Made by a program: the position numbers and the translations under genes. 64,000 nucleotides of DNA, from contig NZ_RXNU01000009.1 in assembly GCF_003966225.1 (NCBI RefSeq), positions 62,001 to 126,000 on the forward strand. Reading direction: 5' to 3'. Shown here piece after piece: positions 57,339 through 64,000 of this stretch. The notes beneath the pieces were generated by a model that saw only the letters and a list, made by a program, of their open reading frames with translations, was not told the DNA's origin and did not search any database. Position 1 is the first letter of the stretch. Each line of letters starts with the position of its first letter. This DNA is from Shewanella canadensis (GTDB taxonomy: Bacteria > Pseudomonadota > Gammaproteobacteria > Enterobacterales > Shewanellaceae).

Positions 57339-58349
57339 ATGGAAAATTTGCAACTGGTATTGTTTGTGTTAGGTGCGATTGCAATCGTCGCGGTACTTGT
57401 GCATGGTTTTTGGTCCATTAGAAAACAACAACCTAAATCATTAAAAGAGAGCCCCATGACGGGCTTCTATAAAGATCAGGACGCGAGTCGAGATCACCAA
57501 GGGTTTGATGCCGATGGTATTGGGCAGGTAAGAATCAGAAAAGGGTCTCCCATTTCTGATGACGATCGCGGCGAAGATGAAATCGACTTTGCACCAAAAG
57601 AGCCTACTCTGACCTCCGAGGGCCAGGTGGACAGCCCTGTTCGTGAAGATGAAGATGTTGCAGAGGCCGGTGATGACTTTTCTCTGTCAGATCAGCCTAA
57701 ACAGAAAGCATCACGTCAGAGACAGGAGCCTGTGTTGTCTGCCGAAGTGCATCAGCAGGAGGAGATCAATCAGATGGAGTTGGGACTGGGCCAAGAAACT
57801 GCACCTAACCAAAGTTCATTGTTTGAGGCGACTGAGCCAGCGCTTTCTCCTGAGCCTTCGATTGAAGTACCAGAACCTGTGTCAGAGTCTGTGCCCGAGC
57901 CAAAGGTGGTTGCTCAAGAGCCTGAAACCTTGCCCGAGCCACAAGATGTATTGGTATTGCATGTGGTCGCCTCCGAAGGGGAAGAGCTTAGTGGTGCCGA
58001 ACTGCTACCCTCTCTATTGTCTCTGAACTTTAAGTTTGGCGACATGAGTATCTTCCATCGTCATGAAGACAATGCTGGTACCGGGAAAACACTGTTTTCA
58101 CTGGCGAATATGGTGAAACCTGGTGTGTTTAACCTCGATGATATGGAACAGTTCACTACCGAGGGCGTTGTATTATTTATGACGCTGCCTTGTCATGGCG
58201 AGCCCTTGATGAATTTCTCTATCATGTTAAATTCAGCTCACCAACTGGCCGATGACCTGGGTGGTCAGCTTCTCGATGGTGGTCGTGTTGCCTGGTGTGA
58301 AAACACTAAGCTAAACTATCTGCAGCGTATTCGCACACAGAATTCTTAA
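57339..58349 (+). CDS. zipA: cell division protein ZipA
   Basis: The product has 336 residues. A single N-terminal membrane helix (about 3-25, [20 protein letters not shown]) is followed by a basic patch with [11 protein letters not shown] long Pro/Glu/Gln-rich linker (about 40-200) precedes the FtsZ-binding domain at about 205-335 ([20 protein letters not shown]). This is the classical ZipA layout. It tethers FtsZ to the membrane. It begins 23 bp after smc with AAGGTAACCA as ribosome site. A terminator-like hairpin separates it from ligA. Confidence 0.95.
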   Translation: MENLQLVLFVLGAIAIVAVLVHGFWSIRKQQPKSLKESPMTGFYKDQDASRDHQGFDADGIGQVRIRKGSPISDDDRGEDEIDFAPKEPTLTSEGQVDSPVREDEDVAEAGDDFSLSDQPKQKASRQRQEPVLSAEVHQQEEINQMELGLGQETAPNQSSLFEATEPALSPEPSIEVPEPVSESVPEPKVVAQEPETLPEPQDVLVLHVVASEGEELSGAELLPSLLSLNFKFGDMSIFHRHEDNAGTGKTLFSLANMVKPGVFNLDDMEQFTTEGVVLFMTLPCHGEPLMNFSIMLNSAHQLADDLGGQLLDGGRVAWCENTKLNYLQRIRTQNS

Positions 58350-58379
58350 CTGCCGGCTTTTATTCGGCGACAAAATTAA

Positions 58380-60452
<2,073 letters not shown>

Positions 60453-60509
60453 CTCACCGCCTATTGTCGTTAGTCGGTTATAGCCTGTCCTAATTAGATT
60501 TAGTTAGAG

Positions 60510-60536
60510 TTAGGATGTCAAAGAATGGCATCCTAA
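60510..60536. terminator. hairpin downstream of ligA
   Basis: TTAGGATG and CATCCTAA form an 8-bp stem about 60 bp after the ligA stop. No U-tract is present, so it may be a weak terminator or an mRNA 3'-end protector. Confidence 0.4.
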
Positions 60537-60698
60537 GTGCCCTATTTCGACAGTAAAGCTGGGAGCCAGAGAGGCATCTGAGCAATCGGTCATTTTAACA
60601 ATAAATGCCCCTTCTCTGAGTCCGGTTTGAATATTAGCATTGAATTATCTTTTTATGGCTCCATATCACTGTGTAGAAAGATAATTTAAGGCAACTCT

Positions 60699-61184
60699 GT
60701 GAATTTCAGCAATATCACCTGGCTCGATGACAAAGGGCATATTAAACCTCCCCTCTATCTCTATCTGATACTGGTCTATATTGCGCGTGGCTGGTGTATC
60801 TTTATCGCCTCCCTGACCCAATCTAGCGATCGCGCCGGACTGGTTGCACTCTTTTATCCTCATAAAAGTGATTTTATCATGGCCTTGATGGCGGGCTTTG
60901 GTGCTCTACTGGTCTATGGGGTGGTGATTGCCGAACGGAAACGTTCGCCGATATGGGTGAGGCCGATATTTGGTCAGCTGAAATGGGTGTTGTTATTGTT
61001 ATTGTCCATCGATGGTGGATTGTTAATTGAACGAACTATTAATTCTCACTATCTCTATAACTGGAGCATGGGGTTAGATGCATTACTGCTTTTTTGGAGT
61101 TTGATCTATCTGTTTAAATCTAAAAGGCTAAGTTATTACTTCGATGATTGGCCCAAAGAACAGAGGTTTCCGGGTAAGGTCTAA
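60699..61184 (+). CDS. DUF2919-family membrane protein
   Basis: The product has 161 residues and about four membrane helices (23-45, 62-80, 100-118, 124-142). The conserved opening DDKGHIKPPLYLYLILVYIA and RGW motif match the DUF2919/YfeZ family of uncharacterised gammaproteobacterial inner-membrane proteins. The start is a GTG with TTTAAGG eight bases upstream. It is monocistronic and follows ligA in the same orientation. No function is known. Confidence 0.82.
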   Translation: MNFSNITWLDDKGHIKPPLYLYLILVYIARGWCIFIASLTQSSDRAGLVALFYPHKSDFIMALMAGFGALLVYGVVIAERKRSPIWVRPIFGQLKWVLLLLLSIDGGLLIERTINSHYLYNWSMGLDALLLFWSLIYLFKSKRLSYYFDDWPKEQRFPGKV

Positions 61185-61230
61185 TCCGGTTCATACTCGT
61201 TCAGAGTTCGGTTTTCCATGGAAAGTTAAG

Positions 61231-61260
61231 ATAAAAAAAGGCGCTGCAAAATGCAGCGCC
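61231..61260 (-). terminator. strong minus-strand terminator with no gene before it
   Basis: GGCGCTGC and GCAGCGCC enclose AAAAT. On the minus strand a run of seven T residues follows. No minus-strand gene lies to the right within 2.7 kb, and the plus-strand gene on the left would see no U-tract. It may end an unannotated minus-strand small RNA. Confidence 0.7.
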
Positions 61261-61365
61261 AAAGAATCATGTAATACAGACTACATACTTGTATTTCGAT
61301 CCAGGGGTTCAATCGAAATTATTAAATTAATCACCTAACTTTAGCGGTAGGTGGCCTTTTTAATA
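61231..61365. ncRNA. candidate structured small RNA
   Basis: Three stems sit within 135 bp: GGCGCTGC/GCAGCGCC, TTTCGAT/ATCGAAA around CCAGGGGTTCA, and CACCTA/TAGGTG followed by GCCTTTTT, which reads as a plus-strand terminator. There is no coding frame of merit. Terminators facing both ways make the strand uncertain. No known RNA family was recognised. Confidence 0.3.
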
Positions 61366-61865
61366 ATAAAGGACAATTGACAGCAACACTCTTCAAAGGG
61401 ACATTGACGGGGGCAATGCCTCCTCAAAGAATATGTTCACTATATGGCTCTTGGATATTGTATGCAATATCTATTTGGGAGTAATTGCCACTTTCCTGCT
61501 CTTGAGTTGGAATAACTAATATCTGCTTTTATCTGCTTTCTCATTATTATTCTTGCTGTCTGGTGAGAGTATTGAGTTTTATGTTGGCAATGAAAGTGAC
61601 TCATTCTCACTAAATGATAACAATTAGTGCGCTGTTCATCGCTACAATGAACTATTTTTAGGATATATATAGGGCTATTTAGCCTAAAAAAGTGGTTATT
61701 TGTAATAAATTTGATATTTTTTACTTAAGATTTTTTGCTAATGCTCTATAGTTATGTCATTAAGTTCAGTAGGTTTTCACATATGATAGTGTTTGTAACC
61801 TTATACTGAGACTAAAATAGGGAACGATATCTTGTTTAATTCAAGGTTTCAGGTGCAGGAGTTCA
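61366..61865. other. AT-rich upstream region of the DUF3391-HD-GYP gene
   Basis: About 500 bp with no coding frame. It includes a GGGGGCAATGCCTCC-type weak hairpin near 61410 and the likely promoter. No match to the c-di-GMP riboswitch core was seen. AGGAG near 61857 is the ribosome site of the next gene. Confidence 0.5.
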
Positions 61866-61868
61866 TTG

Positions 61869-63074
61869 GTGGCTAAAGCCGAGCAGATACATTTACCCGT
61901 AGATAAGCTACAGATCGGGATCACAGTAAAATTACCCCTCTCTTGGAAGAATCATCCTTTCCTGTTTAATCGTGTCGAAATTAAAGAAGAAGCGCAAATT
62001 GAGCTAATCAAGAGTTTAGGTGTTACCTATGTGATCTTGCTTTCCGGCGAAGAGATAATCGAGCAAGCCGATGCTGCACTGGTCGAAGTCGAGGAGGTCG
62101 AAGAAGTTAAGGTTGAAGTGGATCACAAGATGCTGATCCGAAAGTCATTGAGGCTCAGTCAGCAGAGGTTTATTAAATGTGTCAACGAGAGTCGCTCATC
62201 ATTTAGCAAGATTGCGAGTGATCCAGAAGGTGCCTATCGTAATTCGGCCGCCCTGGTTGAAGATCTGCTCGAACATATGCATGACGTGGAAACGCCATTT
62301 CTTGCCTTGGTGAGCGCGGGTGAGAGTGATGCGAGCATCACCCAACATGGGATCTCGGTAGCGGTTGTCGCCCTGATGATTGCCAAGGCGATGGAGCTTT
62401 CTAAATCGGATATGAGAGATATCGCCTTAGGCTGCCTCTATCATGATATCGGTAAGCTTAAGGTGCCCGATCTTATTCGTCGCAAGAAGGGGCCACTAAC
62501 CGAACATGAAGCTAACTTCATGAAAAAACACCCCAATTTTGGCTACGATATGCTCTATAAGACGGGCCTGTACCCTGAGATGGTCTTAAATATTATTCTG
62601 CATCATCATGAGTTTATCGATGGAACCGGGTTCCCCGATGGCTTGAAAGGAAATAAGATCCCTATAGTGACTCAGATAGTCAGTCTGGCAAATGATTATG
62701 ACAGGCAACTTTGGACCGATGAACTACGCTCTCCACAGGTCGCTTTGGGCTACTTGTTTAAGAATAGGGCAGGTAAGCACGCCGAGTCACTGATTGCCGT
62801 CCTGGTTAAAATTTTAGGTATCTATCCGCCGGGTACAGTTGTAGAGCTTTCTGACCAAACCGTAGGCAAGGTCATGATGACCACCAAAGAGGTTAAGCAG
62901 CCCCAAGTCTGGGCCTGTAATGCCGACGGTAGCGAGCCGGCGTTGCGTTTTCTTACCCAGGAGGACGTGTTCGTTGAGAAGGTCTTAAAGCTTGAAGAGC
63001 TATCTGAGGGGGCTATGAGGGCTCTGCAGGCCGATATGGGCATCAGTTTCTATTTCAGTGGTGTGCCGAAATAG
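61869..63074 (+). CDS. DUF3391-HD-GYP c-di-GMP phosphodiesterase
   Basis: The product has 401 residues. The N-terminal DUF3391 domain occupies about 1-130 (VDKLQIGITVKLPLSWKNHP). HD-GYP is at about 140-330, with HDIGK near 192 and HHHEFIDGTGFPDGL near 250 (GTGFP in place of GYP, common in this subfamily). The C-terminus is a short beta-rich domain. It should degrade c-di-GMP without a receiver, so regulation is through DUF3391. A GTG at 61869 has AGGAG with seven-base spacing, and a TTG at 61866 is the alternative. It is followed by the YeeZ-like gene 76 bp later. Confidence 0.93.
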   Translation: MAKAEQIHLPVDKLQIGITVKLPLSWKNHPFLFNRVEIKEEAQIELIKSLGVTYVILLSGEEIIEQADAALVEVEEVEEVKVEVDHKMLIRKSLRLSQQRFIKCVNESRSSFSKIASDPEGAYRNSAALVEDLLEHMHDVETPFLALVSAGESDASITQHGISVAVVALMIAKAMELSKSDMRDIALGCLYHDIGKLKVPDLIRRKKGPLTEHEANFMKKHPNFGYDMLYKTGLYPEMVLNIILHHHEFIDGTGFPDGLKGNKIPIVTQIVSLANDYDRQLWTDELRSPQVALGYLFKNRAGKHAESLIAVLVKILGIYPPGTVVELSDQTVGKVMMTTKEVKQPQVWACNADGSEPALRFLTQEDVFVEKVLKLEELSEGAMRALQADMGISFYFSGVPK

Positions 63075-63150
63075 TGAAGATATTCGCCTTTTTTATATAT
63101 GATGTTATAAATATCTAGAAATAATAATAAACGTTTAGGAAAGAGTAACC

Positions 63151-64000
63151 TTGAAGATTAAAACAGTCAGTATTGTGGGTTGTGGATGGTTGGGATTACC
63201 GCTGGCACAGGCATTAGTTAAACAGGGTTATATTGTTAGCGGTAGCAAGCGCTCGATGGAAGCGGCGGCAGCGTTAACTCATGAAGGTATTGCAGGCTTT
63301 AGTCTGGATCTCGATAAGCAGCAATTCAATGGGAGTGTGATTGGAGAGTGTGAGCCTGGATTCGATGAATCGACGTTAGCTATGCTACATCAAAGGCTTC
63401 ATACCCATGCCATCATCATCAATATTCCTCCTGCAATTGTAAAATCTCCCGGTGCTTACCAGCAACGTTTGAGTTTCCTCAAGCGCCTGATGGCTCAGCA
63501 TGAGTATATGAGGATCATCTTTGTCAGCACCACGGGGGTCTACCCTTCCTCAGAAAAGCCCGTAAGAGAAAGTGATGCTACGCCGCACTCGCCATCGAGT
63601 GAGGTTTTGCTTGAGGCGGAGAATCTGTTCAGCGAGCAGCCTAACAGCTGCGTTATCCGGTTTGCCGGTTTAGTCGGGCCGGGACGACATCCGGGGCGCT
63701 TCTTGGCGGGAAAACAAAATTTACCTGGTCGAGAGTCACCGGTTAATCTGGTGCATTTGGACGACTGCATCGGCGCCGTGTCTTGTCTGTTATCGGGTAA
63801 CTCTCTATCCCCCGTTTATAATATTTGTGCGAATCAACATCCTGGCCGGGAAGCCTTCTATTCGGCGGCGGCTAAAGACTTATCTCTCGAGGTGCCGACA
63901 TTCAGCGAGGAGTCGCAAGTCGGGCAAGTCGGTAAGTGCATCGACGGCACTAAAATTTCTACAGAATTAGGCTTTCAATATCGCTATAACGACCCTTTAG
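63151..64000 (+). CDS. YeeZ-like NAD(P)-binding epimerase family protein (partial)
   Basis: 283 residues are visible and the frame runs off the right edge. A Rossmann dinucleotide motif is at the start (VSIVGCGWLGLPLAQAL). An SDR-like VSTTGVYP segment near 130 places the catalytic-type Tyr, and RFAGLVGPGRHPG follows near 170. These match the YeeZ/extended-SDR group of nucleoside-sugar-epimerase-like proteins, whose reaction is not established. The start is a TTG with TTTAGGA upstream. Confidence 0.85.
   Translation, partial: MKIKTVSIVGCGWLGLPLAQALVKQGYIVSGSKRSMEAAAALTHEGIAGFSLDLDKQQFNGSVIGECEPGFDESTLAMLHQRLHTHAIIINIPPAIVKSPGAYQQRLSFLKRLMAQHEYMRIIFVSTTGVYPSSEKPVRESDATPHSPSSEVLLEAENLFSEQPNSCVIRFAGLVGPGRHPGRFLAGKQNLPGRESPVNLVHLDDCIGAVSCLLSGNSLSPVYNICANQHPGREAFYSAAAKDLSLEVPTFSEESQVGQVGKCIDGTKISTELGFQYRYNDPL

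Noticed and set aside
61380-61860. c-di-GMP riboswitch before the HD-GYP gene
   Set aside because: A hairpin near 61410 drew attention, but the conserved core sequences of the known c-di-GMP aptamers are not present.

Overview
The window reads as one contiguous stretch of a marine Shewanella chromosome (gammaproteobacterium). The smc-zipA-ligA block with cysZ beside it, the pflB-pflA pair, the many c-di-GMP and phosphorelay proteins, the TonB receptors and the multiheme cytochrome lipoprotein all fit that genus. The respiratory-type corrinoid reductive dehalogenase points to a marine-sediment species resembling S. sediminis. That species call is inference. No rRNA, tRNA, CRISPR array, prophage or intact insertion sequence was recognised. 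My base counts may be off by one or two positions in places.

Layout. 1-7.9 kb: pyruvate/formate metabolism. It holds pflB-pflA (minus strand), a DUF3360-type permease (minus strand) and a formate channel fused to CBS domains (plus strand). Matching palindromes that look like PdhR operators lie about 200-225 bp upstream of both pflB and the permease. 8-13 kb: a LysR regulator, a YhdT-PanF pantothenate uptake pair and a YfcC-type carrier. 13.7-27.6 kb: a TonB receptor, a methyltransferase plus TehA-type transporter pair, a CBS protein, a TetR regulator, cysK, an RDD membrane protein, a REC-REC-GGDEF protein, and a LysR regulator convergent with a phenol-MetA-type outer-membrane protein. 27.8-31.3 kb: a reductive dehalogenase operon (catalytic subunit, membrane anchor, LuxR-type regulator) behind a duplicated 385-bp leader. 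31.4-33.8 kb: a CBM9/DUF5916 outer-membrane protein.

34-49.3 kb is the most unusual section. Two very large hybrid sensor kinases, each followed by a REC-HD-GYP phosphodiesterase, stand in tandem. Their inputs are unrelated: three periplasmic solute-binding domains plus a Cache-like domain in one, and about 14 propeller blades plus a Y_Y_Y domain in the other. The DNA for the end of REC2, the HPt domain, the tail and the whole HD-GYP gene is nearly identical over 1.9 kb. A truncated gene just upstream looks like the start of a third, NMT1/THI5-type sensor. The locus therefore looks like a site where sensor inputs are exchanged over a constant phosphorelay/c-di-GMP output.

49.4-52.4 kb: a MITE-like element, a second LuxR-type regulator and a tetraheme lipoprotein. 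52.9-60.5 kb: the housekeeping block cysZ, smc, zipA, ligA. 60.7-64 kb: a DUF2919 protein, a structured intergenic region that may encode a small RNA, a DUF3391-HD-GYP protein and the start of a YeeZ-like epimerase.

A recurring oddity is partial duplication at gene ends. Three genes (LysR, yfcC and the CBS protein) are followed directly by decayed copies of their own 3' ends. The rdhA leader and start codon are duplicated upstream.
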